Source: WHSO01 sp050485485
Lineage (GTDB): Bacteria > Pseudomonadota > Alphaproteobacteria > SMXQ01
DNA length: 64,000 bases
Reading direction: 5' to 3'
NCBI GenBank assembly: GCA_050485485.1
Contig: JBJHBM010000002.1
Coordinates: forward strand, 102,324 to 166,323
The first letter of the stretch is position 1. Each line of letters begins with the position of its first letter. Positions 19,209 through 27,384 of this stretch are shown in pieces. Both the position numbers and the translations under genes were made by a program. Under the pieces are notes generated by a model. It did not search any database and was not told where the DNA came from. It saw nothing but the letters and a program-made list of their open reading frames with translations.

Positions 19209-19321
19209 CTCTCCCGGGATTTTGTCCCGCCGTGGCTCCGGCGATCGGCGCCGGAGTGCCCCTCTCGGACCAGCCGCCCGGGCCGCATGCCTTGTGAGGA
19301 TGGGCTGGGCCGGAACCCTAG
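19209..19321 (-). promoter_or_regulatory. guanidine-I riboswitch (ykkC class)
   Basis: Read on the minus strand, the leader contains the conserved ykkC core in order. CTAGGGTTCCG lies at 19321-19311, GCTGGTCCGAGAGG at 19274-19261, a perfect 8-bp hairpin CTCCGGCG/CGCCGGAG at 19256-19236, then ACGGCGGGAC and AAAATCCCGGGAG ending at 19211. These blocks and their spacing are specific to the guanidine-sensing class. The aptamer lies about 95 bases before the binding-protein ATG. Guanidine binding is expected to switch the operon on. The expression platform is not obvious: no long T tract follows. Confidence 0.95.
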
Positions 19322-19340
19322 GTGCATTATGCCGGGGCAG

Positions 19341-19357
19341 AAGCAAGGGGCGTGCCA
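19341..19357 (-). promoter_or_regulatory. sigma-54 (RpoN) promoter of the guanidine operon
   Basis: The minus strand reads TGGCACG-CCCC-TTGCTT from 19357 to 19341, a near-perfect -24/-12 promoter (consensus TGGCACG-N4-TTGCW). The start should fall near 19331, about 10 bases before the first conserved riboswitch base. This independently supports the boundary of the leader. An NtrC-type activator is expected; GGTGC-like half sites occur at 19421-19435, but not in the proper inverted arrangement. Confidence 0.85.
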
Positions 19358-19642
19358 CATCGGCCGGGATGCTGCCGCCGTTGGGTTTGAAGGCGGCCTC
19401 CCCCGGGCCCGGCCTGGTTCGGTGCAGTAAGGGTGCTCTAAATTTAATCTGATCTCACAGAAAGCTTACTTATTGAGCAGAATCGAAAAAGCCGCTCCGA
19501 GGACGAATGGTCGACAGGTGGCTTCCCGGCACGGTCTTTGCTGCGGCCGCCGGCATCGGCTTTCCGAGAATGCTTTGCCGCGCGGGAAAGCTGTCGCTAC
19601 CATGATGCGAACGATAACCGCCCACGAACGGCGATGCGTACG

Positions 19643-20578
19643 ATGGACAATCTGAATGACGTGGTGATTTTTGCGACCGTCGTGCAGAGAAACGGCTTCT
19701 CCGCGGCGGCGCGCGCGCTTGGGCTTTCCACGTCCTACGTGAGCAAGCGGGTGCGTCATCTCGAATCGACGCTCGAGACCCAGCTGCTCAAGCGGTCGAC
19801 GCATTTCCTCTCGCTCACCGAATCCGGCGAGATTTTCTATCGCCGTTGCGCCGAGGCGCTGAGCCTGCTCGACGACGCGCGTAACGAGGCACTCGAACGC
19901 GCGGCGCATTTGCGCGGCTCTCTGCGCGTGTTCGCGGCGCTGGGCTTCGGTGAATACGTGTTGTGGCGCCTAGTCTCGGAGTTCACCAAGGCCAATCCGC
20001 AGCTCGACATCCAGCTTGAGATCGGCAACCGTTCCACCAACGTGCTCGAGACCGGCGTGGACATCGCCATCCGCAGCGCGGACCTGCCCGACACCAGCCT
20101 GGAGCGCCGCGACCTGGGCGTGCTGCGCTATTACCTGTGCGCGGCGCCGTCCTATCTGGACGCGGCCGGCGTGCCCAAGGCGCCGCGCGACCTAGTGCGC
20201 TTCAATTGCCTGATCCACACGTCCCATCATCCGGCGGAACGCTGGCGCTTCGATGACGGCGATGGTGTCTACACCGTGAACGTGACTGGCAACCTGCGCT
20301 CCAATAGCGGTGTCGTGATCCATGGCGCCTGCGAGGACGGGCTCGGGATCGCGCGGCTTCCTCATTACGTCGCGCGCAATTCGATCGCTGCCGGCAGATT
20401 GCGGGAGCTGTTCCCGGGGCACCTCCGGTTCGAGCGGGCACTTAAGGCGTTCTATCCCCGCACGCCGCACGTGCCGGGCAAGGTGACGGCGTTCCTCGAT
20501 TTCATTACCGAGCGCCTCGCCCCGGACCTGCCCATGGAGAAGCCTGCACAGGCGCGCCGTCCCGCGGTCAGGGCCTGA
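19643..20578 (+). CDS. LysR-family transcriptional regulator
   Basis: 311 residues if started at the ATG at 19643 (an in-frame ATG at 19634 would add three residues; neither has a clear ribosome binding site). The N-terminal winged helix-turn-helix reads NGFSAAARALGLSTSYVSKRVRHLE. The C-terminal type 2 periplasmic-like effector domain includes TGVDIAIRSADLPDTSL and CEDGLGIARLPHYVA. It precedes the oxygenase and transport cluster in the same direction and is the likely controller of it. It is divergent from the guanidine operon, so it might also influence that side. Confidence 0.92.
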   Translation: MDNLNDVVIFATVVQRNGFSAAARALGLSTSYVSKRVRHLESTLETQLLKRSTHFLSLTESGEIFYRRCAEALSLLDDARNEALERAAHLRGSLRVFAALGFGEYVLWRLVSEFTKANPQLDIQLEIGNRSTNVLETGVDIAIRSADLPDTSLERRDLGVLRYYLCAAPSYLDAAGVPKAPRDLVRFNCLIHTSHHPAERWRFDDGDGVYTVNVTGNLRSNSGVVIHGACEDGLGIARLPHYVARNSIAAGRLRELFPGHLRFERALKAFYPRTPHVPGKVTAFLDFITERLAPDLPMEKPAQARRPAVRA

Positions 20579-20720
20579 ATCCCGCGGTATCCGGCGGCCA
20601 GGGGCTCTTGTCTCCGGGGAAAAACCACATTTCCAAGCGGCTCGGTACTCGCGACCACGCGGCATTGATAGGTTTTGCCTCGAACCGGCGTCAGCCCGGG
20701 AATCCTCAGGGAGGCACCTC

Positions 20721-21551
20721 ATGCCGCTGTGCGAAGGCTTCAGCCACCTCGTTCTCACGGTCTCCGACCTCGACCGGTCGGAGAAATTCTATCAGGACGT
20801 GTTCGGCCTCGAGGCGGTCGGCCGCGATCTCGTGGCCGAGGAGGGCCCCAACTCCCTCCTGAAGAGCGACTGCCGACAGATGGTGGTGCTGGTGCAGGTG
20901 CCGAAGGAGCAGGTGCGCATCGAACGCGAGGGCGCCAACTCCACCCATCACGCTTGGCTGGTCAAGACCCCTGCTGAATACAAGGCGATCGAGAAGCGGC
21001 TCGCGTCCATGGGCTTCGACGTCAACGACTATCGCGCCGCGTTCCGCGCGGCGGGGCAGTACAGCGTCGACCTCGTCGATCCCGACGGGCATCGCTGGCA
21101 GATCCAGACCCAGGGGCCCGAGGCGACCGACGTGCGTGTGGAGAAGGCCGGGGTCGTAAACTGCGGCGCTGCCGACCAGTACGAGATCGGAACCGTCAAG
21201 CTCTACGAGAAGGAGAAGTTCTTCCTTCTGCGCGTGGCGGACGGGTTCCTCGCCTTGTCGCAGTGGTGCACCCATCAGAACGGCCTCGTGAAATGGCGCG
21301 GCTATTTCTACGACTTCTATTGCCCCAAGCACGGTGCCGTCTTCGAGCGGACCGGCGACTGCGCATCGTCCACGATGAAGCTTCCACCGCTCAGGCTTCA
21401 TCCGGTGCGGGTCACGGAAGCGGGCGAAGTCGAGGTGGACACCGACCGCGTCATCCTGCGGCGTGGACACGATGCCGCCCAGGTGGTGCCGCCCGTGTGC
21501 GGCGCGGCCCTTCAGGTCGAGAAACTCAAATTCGTGAAGGAGGTTGTGTGA
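20721..21551 (+). CDS. VOC (glyoxalase/dioxygenase fold)-Rieske fusion protein
   Basis: 276 residues with two domains. Residues 1-125 form a VOC domain (GFSHLVLTVSDLDRSEKFYQDVFG, ending YSVDLVDPDGHRWQIQT). Residues about 140-250 form a Rieske [2Fe-2S] domain with C183-x-H185 (CTHQN) and C201-x2-H204 (CPKHG), the complete cluster ligands. Rieske domains normally feed electrons to an oxygenase partner, while VOC proteins bind metal and cleave or isomerise substrates. Joining both in one chain suggests a self-contained redox step. It overlaps the next VOC gene by TGATG. GGGAGG precedes the start. Confidence 0.85.
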   Translation: MPLCEGFSHLVLTVSDLDRSEKFYQDVFGLEAVGRDLVAEEGPNSLLKSDCRQMVVLVQVPKEQVRIEREGANSTHHAWLVKTPAEYKAIEKRLASMGFDVNDYRAAFRAAGQYSVDLVDPDGHRWQIQTQGPEATDVRVEKAGVVNCGAADQYEIGTVKLYEKEKFFLLRVADGFLALSQWCTHQNGLVKWRGYFYDFYCPKHGAVFERTGDCASSTMKLPPLRLHPVRVTEAGEVEVDTDRVILRRGHDAAQVVPPVCGAALQVEKLKFVKEVV

Positions 21552-22021
21552 TGGCCGACATGAACAGCATCAGCCACAGCGTGATTTGCGTCGACGATCT
21601 CCACGAGGCGTCGAAGTTCTACTGCGACATTCTCGGCGGCGAGAAGCGGTCCTCGGTCTGCTTCGAGACCGAGGACACCATGCGCGGCCGGTCCGTGCAC
21701 GAGACCTACATCGTGCAGGACTTCGTGTTCTTCGTCGCGCTGTCGGAGCGCGAGATGCCGAAGCCGGCGCCGGACCAGCACCGCGGCACCCACGGCTTCC
21801 GCACCGCCTTCTTCGTGTCGCGCGAGCGTTTCGACGAGACCGTGGAGGCGTTGACGCGCCACCATATCGGCTTCGAAGGACCGGTCGACCACCCGGAGAA
21901 GGGGCCTTTCGGTCAGTCGATCTACTTCAAGGACCCGGCCGGAAATTTCCTCGAGTGCCTGTGGCGCCGCGACGAGAACACGCCGACCTTCGAGAAGCCG
22001 CTGTTCCTGGGGATCGGCTGA
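21551..22021 (+). CDS. VOC family protein (single-module dioxygenase/glyoxalase fold)
   Basis: 156 residues. The two beta-alpha-beta repeats are visible: ISHSVICVDDLHEASKFYCDILGGE and, in the second half, THGFRTAFFVSRERFDETVEAL, ending FKDPAGNFLECLW. The first His, the HGF His and the final Glu match the usual metal triad. It starts inside the stop of the VOC-Rieske gene. The substrate is unknown; it likely acts on the same pathway intermediate. Confidence 0.86.
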   Translation: MADMNSISHSVICVDDLHEASKFYCDILGGEKRSSVCFETEDTMRGRSVHETYIVQDFVFFVALSEREMPKPAPDQHRGTHGFRTAFFVSRERFDETVEALTRHHIGFEGPVDHPEKGPFGQSIYFKDPAGNFLECLWRRDENTPTFEKPLFLGIG

Positions 22022-22025
22022 GCCC

Positions 22026-22949
22026 ATGCTGCAGCGGATCTCCGTCACCACCGCGGGCGTCGGCCATGCCGTCCTCCAGGTCGCCGACCTCGACGTGGCG
22101 GTCGGTTTCTATCACGAGGTTCTCGGCTTCGCCGTCGACGGCCGCGACCTGTGGCCGGCATGTGGGAAGAGCGCGGGCCTCTCGGCGCCCTCGGGCCAGG
22201 CGCTCGTGCTGGCCGAGGAGCCGCTGCGCAACGACCCGTCGGCCTCGGCGGCGCACTGCGCCTTCAGGGTCTCGCCCGTGGCCCGCGCGCGCATACTGGA
22301 CGCCGTGCGCGCACCGGGCGGCGCGGTGCACGACTACCGCGAGGACCGGCCTTCGGAGGCCGCCGACAACGTCTATTTCGCCGATCCGTCGGGGAACCGC
22401 GTCCAGCTGGTCGCCCGCGACGGTGGCGCGGCGTCCGGTATCCAGGGGGTCGACCATGTCGGCCTCGAGGTGAACGACATCCTGTGGTCCGAGACCTTCT
22501 ACGGCGACTGGCTCGGCTGGGAAATCGAGCACCGGGTCGGTTGGAACACCCGGGATTATCTCAACGCCAAGCAGCGGGGCGAGGCGGGCATGCGTGAGGC
22601 GATGCCGGGCTCGCGCTACTGGAACGAGCGCTATTCCCAGTTCGAGACCGAGCGCAAGGCGCTGCGTCCCAACCCGCAGCTCTATTTCGGGGCGGGGGCG
22701 GGAACCAGCATCGCCGTTTATCTGGCGTCGCGTCACTATCAGGCGCCGCCCGACGACGCGCGCGCCGGCGCGCCGCGGCTCGGGATCCGAATCCCCAAGG
22801 GCAGGCTCGACGACGTGGCGCGGATGCTGGAGACGCACCGGATGCCTTTTGAGGGGCCGGTGCGCCATGCGGCCGGCGTTCCGGTCGCCGCCTCCATCTA
22901 CATGCGAGAGCCGGGCGGGAATTTCCTCGAGTTCGCGGAAGCGCGTTGA
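22026..22949 (+). CDS. two-module VOC protein, extradiol-dioxygenase-like
   Basis: 307 residues with two VOC modules: residues 10-120 (GVGHAVLQVADLDVAVGFYHEVLGF) and 138-307 (GVDHVGLEVNDILWSETFYGDWLGW). The overall size matches type I extradiol dioxygenases. In the catalytic C-terminal module the first His (DHVGLEV) and the final Glu (NFLEFAEAR) are kept. The central His expected at the third strand is not obvious (GTSIAVYLASRHY), so the metal site may be altered. It starts four bases after the preceding VOC gene. Confidence 0.82.
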   Translation: MLQRISVTTAGVGHAVLQVADLDVAVGFYHEVLGFAVDGRDLWPACGKSAGLSAPSGQALVLAEEPLRNDPSASAAHCAFRVSPVARARILDAVRAPGGAVHDYREDRPSEAADNVYFADPSGNRVQLVARDGGAASGIQGVDHVGLEVNDILWSETFYGDWLGWEIEHRVGWNTRDYLNAKQRGEAGMREAMPGSRYWNERYSQFETERKALRPNPQLYFGAGAGTSIAVYLASRHYQAPPDDARAGAPRLGIRIPKGRLDDVARMLETHRMPFEGPVRHAAGVPVAASIYMREPGGNFLEFAEAR

Positions 22950-22999
22950 ACCACGCGCCGGGTCAACCGGCACCAGGGACCGTACAGGGAGAAGTCGAC

Positions 23000-24229
23000 A
23001 TGGCGGACGTAACGGTAGCGGGGGATGCCCCCGGCAAGACGCGCGGCGCGGTGCCGCGCCCGTCGCTGGCGGAGCGCGACCGGCGCTACAAGGCGGTGCG
23101 CGCGGCCATGGCGCGCGACGACCTCGACGTGCTGGTGCTGTCGCCGAGCACCGCCCGCTGGGGCCAGATGATGGCGGATTCGCGCTACATGACGGCGATC
23201 GGCGGCTTCGAGACCGAAATCCTGACCGTCGTCCCGCTGGAAGGCGAGGTCACGGCCTACGTCTATAACCGCGCCGACTGGTGGCGCAAGGAGGTGGACT
23301 GGGCCTCCGACGTGCGCGACGGACGCAACGCCTGGGGCGACAACGCGGTGGAGCGCATCCGCGAGCTCGGCCCGCGCACGGGCCGTATCGGCATTTCCGG
23401 CCTCTCGGGCCTCGCCCGCGCGCCGAGCGGGACCATCAGCTACGCGACCGTCGATACGATCGCGCGCGCCTTTCCCGAAGCGGAGATCGTCAACGCGACG
23501 CCGCTGATGCAGGACATCCGCGCGACCAAGAGCGACGAGGAGGTCGCGTTGCTGGAGGCGTCCGACGCGATCATCGAGAAGATGATCGCGGCCTGTGCCG
23601 AGCGCGCCGTTCCCGGTGCGGTGGAGAAGGAACTTTACGCGGCCATGACCGCGACACTGCTCGCGAACGACGGGGAGTTGCCCAACTTCCTGCTGTTCGC
23701 GACTGGGCCCGGCATTACCCGTTCGTCCTTCGTTCCGACCAACCGGGTGTTGGGGAAGGGCGACCGCATCGTCAACGAGATCGAAGCAAAATATGCCGGC
23801 TACGGCGCCCAGGTGGTTGCGCCGATGATCCTCGGCAAGCCGCCGGCGCTCTACCGCGCGATGATCGAGCTGTCGCGCGCCTGCTTCGACGCCGTGCTCG
23901 CCGCCATGAAGCCGGGCGTCACCTTCGGCGAGATCCAATCGGTCTATACCGATCTCGTGAAGAAGGAAGGCAAGGGCCGTTTTTCGACCGGCATCCCGTT
24001 GATGCATGCGCGCGGGCTCGGTGACGACGGCCCGGCGCTGCTGCGCGACGAAGACATCGACACGTTTCAGAAGACGCCACTCGAGAAGGGGATGACCTTC
24101 ATCCTCAAGCCCCGGATCATCGAGGTCGGCGGCAGGGAGCGTACTAGCATCGGCGACACCGTGGCCGTCACCGCCAGCGGGGCGAAACGGCTCGGCCGGC
24201 GGCCGATGGAGCTTCTAGTTCTTGATTGA
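23000..24229 (+). CDS. M24-family (creatinase/aminopeptidase P fold) protein with altered metal ligands
   Basis: 409 residues from the ATG at 23000 (CAGGGAGAAG upstream). The N-terminal creatinase-like domain is followed by a pita-bread domain from about residue 180 (DIRATKSDEEVALLEASDAIIEKMI). Where metallopeptidases carry Asp, Asp, His, Glu, Glu, this protein reads VNEIEAKYAGYGAQVV, HARGLGDDG and FILKPRIIE, so most dinuclear metal ligands are replaced. Creatinase itself works without metal on this fold. A non-peptidase hydrolase or lyase is more likely than a dipeptidase. It is part of the LysR-headed operon. Confidence 0.8.
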   Translation: MADVTVAGDAPGKTRGAVPRPSLAERDRRYKAVRAAMARDDLDVLVLSPSTARWGQMMADSRYMTAIGGFETEILTVVPLEGEVTAYVYNRADWWRKEVDWASDVRDGRNAWGDNAVERIRELGPRTGRIGISGLSGLARAPSGTISYATVDTIARAFPEAEIVNATPLMQDIRATKSDEEVALLEASDAIIEKMIAACAERAVPGAVEKELYAAMTATLLANDGELPNFLLFATGPGITRSSFVPTNRVLGKGDRIVNEIEAKYAGYGAQVVAPMILGKPPALYRAMIELSRACFDAVLAAMKPGVTFGEIQSVYTDLVKKEGKGRFSTGIPLMHARGLGDDGPALLRDEDIDTFQKTPLEKGMTFILKPRIIEVGGRERTSIGDTVAVTASGAKRLGRRPMELLVLD

Positions 24230-24264
24230 GAAAGCCGACAACCGAAAAAACAAGGAGGCAGAAG

Positions 24265-25416
24265 ATGTTCCATAGGATCGTTTCGGGAGGCGCCTTGGCC
24301 GCGCTTCTCCTGGTTCCGGCGACGACTCATGCTGCGGAGGCGCCCACGGCCCAAGTCGCGCAGGCGTCGGGCGTGTCGGCCGAATGGGACGCGCTGGTCA
24401 AGGCGGCTCAGAAAGAAGGCCGCGTCGAGGTGATTCTCGCCGGCCGCGTCGCGGCTCTTCTGCGCAAGGCGTTTCCCGCTTTCGAGAAGGAATACGGCAT
24501 CAAGGTGAGCTCCTTCACCGGCGGCATCAGCGAACAGACCCAGCGCGTCCTCGCCGAGCGCCGCGCCGGCCGCTACAGCTTCGACGTCCGCATCGGAGGC
24601 GCCAATGCGCCGTTGGTCGAGTTGATGCCGAACAACGTGCTCGACCGCGTCGATACCGTGCTGACACATCCCGATGTCCTCGACAGATCGAAGTGGTTCC
24701 AGAATACGCACCACTATTCCGATCCGCAGGCGCAGTACATCTTCACCTGGGGCGCCTCGCCGTCCCATGTCGTGACCTACAACACGAAGATGGTCGATCC
24801 CAGCGAGATCAAGTCGTATTGGGACCTGCTCGATCCCAAGTGGCAGGGCAAGATCGTCGCCTGGTCGCCGGCGACCCCGGGTACGGTCGGGACCAGCGCG
24901 CCGATGTTCTTGAACCCTAAGATCGGGCAGAAGTGGTTCGAGCGCTTCGCCAACGAAATGAAGCCCGTGCTGATCCGCGACACCCGTCAGGGCGCCGAGT
25001 GGATCGCGCTCGGCCGTTATCCGATCGGCCTGTTCGGGATGAACACGCCGGCCTATCAGCTCGAGGCCGAGGGCTTCCCGATCAAGGGCTATCTGCCGCA
25101 CGCCCTGGCCGAAGGCGAAATGATCTCGGCCTCCGGCGGCACGCTCACGGTGTTCGACCGGCCGGCGAATCCCAACGCCATGAAGCTGTTCACAAATTGG
25201 TTCCTGACGCGCGATGCCCAACAACTTCTGGTCCAGGCGGCGGAAACCAACGATTCGCTGCGGATCGACATTGACAACACCGTGATCGCGGAGCCGCACC
25301 GCATTCAGCGTGACCGGAACTACATGGTGGTCTTCACCAATCCGGACTACGCGGCCAAGCAGAAGGAAATCAGCGATACGCTGCGCCGCATCATGCAGGA
25401 CGCGGGCTACCAGTGA
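24265..25416 (+). CDS. ABC transporter binding protein, iron/thiamine/2-aminoethylphosphonate-type
   Basis: 383 residues from the ATG at 24265 (CAAGGAGG upstream). Signal peptide to about residue 23. The mature protein starts an extracellular-binding-protein-family-1 fold: EWDALVKAAQKEGRVEVILAG, VLAERRAGRYSFDVRIGG, SYWDLLDPKWQGKIV, then NPNAMKLFTNWFLTRDAQQLL. It is a close relative in layout of the protein at 51478. It lies directly before a fused permease gene. Despite the iron-type label, the context suggests an organic acid or ring compound as ligand. Confidence 0.9.
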   Translation: MFHRIVSGGALAALLLVPATTHAAEAPTAQVAQASGVSAEWDALVKAAQKEGRVEVILAGRVAALLRKAFPAFEKEYGIKVSSFTGGISEQTQRVLAERRAGRYSFDVRIGGANAPLVELMPNNVLDRVDTVLTHPDVLDRSKWFQNTHHYSDPQAQYIFTWGASPSHVVTYNTKMVDPSEIKSYWDLLDPKWQGKIVAWSPATPGTVGTSAPMFLNPKIGQKWFERFANEMKPVLIRDTRQGAEWIALGRYPIGLFGMNTPAYQLEAEGFPIKGYLPHALAEGEMISASGGTLTVFDRPANPNAMKLFTNWFLTRDAQQLLVQAAETNDSLRIDIDNTVIAEPHRIQRDRNYMVVFTNPDYAAKQKEISDTLRRIMQDAGYQ

Positions 25417-25534
25417 TCCGTGGCCGCTAGAGTTTGGCAATCAGTAACCGCGTGGGGCGTGGGGGAAACAGAGACTTCCTCCGCGGCTCTCTGGTGCACC
25501 TCGAGCCGACGTCCTACCCCTGGAGAACGTTCGA

Positions 25535-27280
25535 ATGACCGCCGTGGCAACCACTCGCACGCAGAACGGGCGCAGGATTCGTCCCGGGACGGGCGCCTTC
25601 GTCATGGCGCTGCTCATTCTGTTCTTCATGTTCTACGTCATCTATCCGATCGCCCTCATCTTCATCCAGAGCTTCAACGTCTCCGGGGTGATGATGGGCA
25701 GGTACGAGTTCGGCATCGAGAACTGGCACACGGCCTTTTCCGAACCGAAGATATTCGAGAGCCTGCTGAATACCATCAAGGTGTTCGCCGCCTACACGCT
25801 CATAAGCTTTCCCGTGGCGGTACTCATCTCATGGGTTCTCGCGCGCACCCGCATTCCCTTCTCACGGGGCCTCGAATTTCTGTTCTGGGTCTCGTTCATG
25901 CTGCCGGCGCTCACCACCACCATCGGCTGGACCCTTCTGCTTGATCCCTACTTCGGCTTTATCAATGTCTGGCTGCAGAAGCTGCCGTTCATCGGCGAGG
26001 CCCCGTTCAACATCTACAGCTTCGAGGGGATCGTCTTCGCGCACTTGATGGGTAACGCGATCTCCCAGAAGGTGATGCTGCTGACACCCGCGTTCCGCAA
26101 CATGAACGTCGCGCTGGAGGAGGCGGGGCGCGTCTCCGGCGCGAACAGCATCAAGACTATGATCCGGATCACGCTGCCGGTGATGGTGCCGCCGATGGTG
26201 GTGGTCTTCATGCTGAATGCGGTGCGGATGTTCAATTCGTTCGAGATCGAGCAGGTGCTCGGGACCCCGATCAATTTCTATGTCTATTCGACGCGGATTT
26301 TCGACTACGTCCGCGCCACCGAGCCGCCGGCCTATGGTTCCGCGACGGCGCTCGCGAGCCTCACGCTCCTGGTGATCCTGTTTGTGATCCCGCTCCAGCG
26401 CTGGCTGTTGACGCGCCGTCAGTACACCACCGTCGCCAGCAACTACAAGCCGGGCCTCACCCACCTCGGCACCTTCCTGCAGCTGTTTGCCAACGTCTCC
26501 GTCTGGATCGTCATCGTCCTGCTGATCGTCGTGCCGATCCTGACCCTGCTCGGCGGCAGCTTCATGACCCGCGCCGGATTCTTCCAGGCCACGCCCACCT
26601 ACACCCTCAAGCATTGGGCAGCGTTGTTCAACGATCCGGTCTTCATCAACGCCTTCTATACGACCGTGATCATCTCGATGTCGACGGCCGTCGTCTCGCC
26701 GATCCTGTTCTCGATGGTGGCCTATGTGCTGGTCAGGACCGACTGGCCCGGCAAGACCTTCCTCGATTCGATCTTTTGGTTGAGCGCCGGCATCCCCGGC
26801 ATGCTCGCGGGCCTCGGCCTTCTGTGGGTGATCCTGTCGACGCCCGGCCTCAACTGGCTCTACGGCTCGATCTGGATCCTGATCATCGTCGTGATCCTGC
26901 AGGGCAAGCTCACCAGCGTGCAGATGTTCAAAAGCTCGTTCCTGCAGATGGGTAAGGAACTGGAGGAGGCCGCGCGGGTTTCCGGCGCCGGCTGGCTCTA
27001 CACCTATTTCCGCATCTGGCTGCCGCTGATCGCGCCGACCCTGGTGCTCATGGGCACGCTCAACTTCGTGCTGGCGGCAGGCGCCACCGGCAGCGTGGTT
27101 CTGCTGGCGAGCCGAGAGACGATCACGCTTTCGCTGCTGGCGCTCGAGTACATGACCTCCACAGGCTCTTCGTCGCGCGAGGTGGCGGGCATTATCAGTC
27201 TATTCGTGATCGCGATGACTGCCGGGCTCGCGCTGATCGCGCGCTGGGTCGGTTTCCGGGTGGGCATTCAGAAGCTTTGA
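25535..27280 (+). CDS. ABC transporter permease with two fused permease domains (FbpB-like)
   Basis: 581 residues with about 12 membrane helices. Two consecutive permease domains each carry an EAA loop: VALEEAGRVSGANSIKTMIRITLPVMVP in the first and LEEAARVSGAGWLYTYFRIWLPLIAP in the second. Such fused permeases serve iron- and phosphonate-type importers. It lies 118 bases after its binding-protein gene. No ATPase follows immediately; the nearest is at 30938, after a second binding-protein and permease set. Confidence 0.92.
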   Translation: MTAVATTRTQNGRRIRPGTGAFVMALLILFFMFYVIYPIALIFIQSFNVSGVMMGRYEFGIENWHTAFSEPKIFESLLNTIKVFAAYTLISFPVAVLISWVLARTRIPFSRGLEFLFWVSFMLPALTTTIGWTLLLDPYFGFINVWLQKLPFIGEAPFNIYSFEGIVFAHLMGNAISQKVMLLTPAFRNMNVALEEAGRVSGANSIKTMIRITLPVMVPPMVVVFMLNAVRMFNSFEIEQVLGTPINFYVYSTRIFDYVRATEPPAYGSATALASLTLLVILFVIPLQRWLLTRRQYTTVASNYKPGLTHLGTFLQLFANVSVWIVIVLLIVVPILTLLGGSFMTRAGFFQATPTYTLKHWAALFNDPVFINAFYTTVIISMSTAVVSPILFSMVAYVLVRTDWPGKTFLDSIFWLSAGIPGMLAGLGLLWVILSTPGLNWLYGSIWILIIVVILQGKLTSVQMFKSSFLQMGKELEEAARVSGAGWLYTYFRIWLPLIAPTLVLMGTLNFVLAAGATGSVVLLASRETITLSLLALEYMTSTGSSSREVAGIISLFVIAMTAGLALIARWVGFRVGIQKL

Positions 27281-27332
27281 GGGCCACGTAGCGTAACGGC
27301 GCGTCCTCGGCCCCGCGCCGCCGCAAACGACG

Positions 27333-27364
27333 AGCCGGGTGGCGGGCATGCCGCCGCGCCGGCT
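27333..27364 (+). repeat. interrupted hairpin before the second binding-protein gene
   Basis: AGCCGG pairs with CCGGCT and the inner GGCGG with CCGCC, with a small central loop, just upstream of the AAGGGAGAAG ribosome binding site of the gene at 27385. There is no T tract, so it is more likely a message-processing or stability element than a terminator. Role inferred from position only. Confidence 0.4.
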
Positions 27365-27384
27365 GGAAACAAGGGAGAAGTACG

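Larger units (their letters stand above)
19115..19642. other. divergent control region between the guanidine operon and the LysR gene
   Basis: The left two thirds is the leader of the guanidine operon (riboswitch at 19209-19321, sigma-54 promoter at 19341-19357). On the minus strand, between aptamer and start codon, there are small hairpins (GTGAA/TTCAC at 19181-19200 and CACGGC/GCCGTG at about 19162-19184). A CTCCCG at 19152-19157 could pair with the aptamer end CGGGAG (19211-19216) as an alternative fold. The right part (19430-19630) is relatively AT-rich and should hold the LysR promoter; I cannot place it. Confidence 0.55.

Noticed and set aside
19415..19435. NtrC-like enhancer upstream of the guanidine operon
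   Set aside because: GGTGC half sites are in direct rather than inverted order, and the spacing does not fit GCAC-N7-GTGC.
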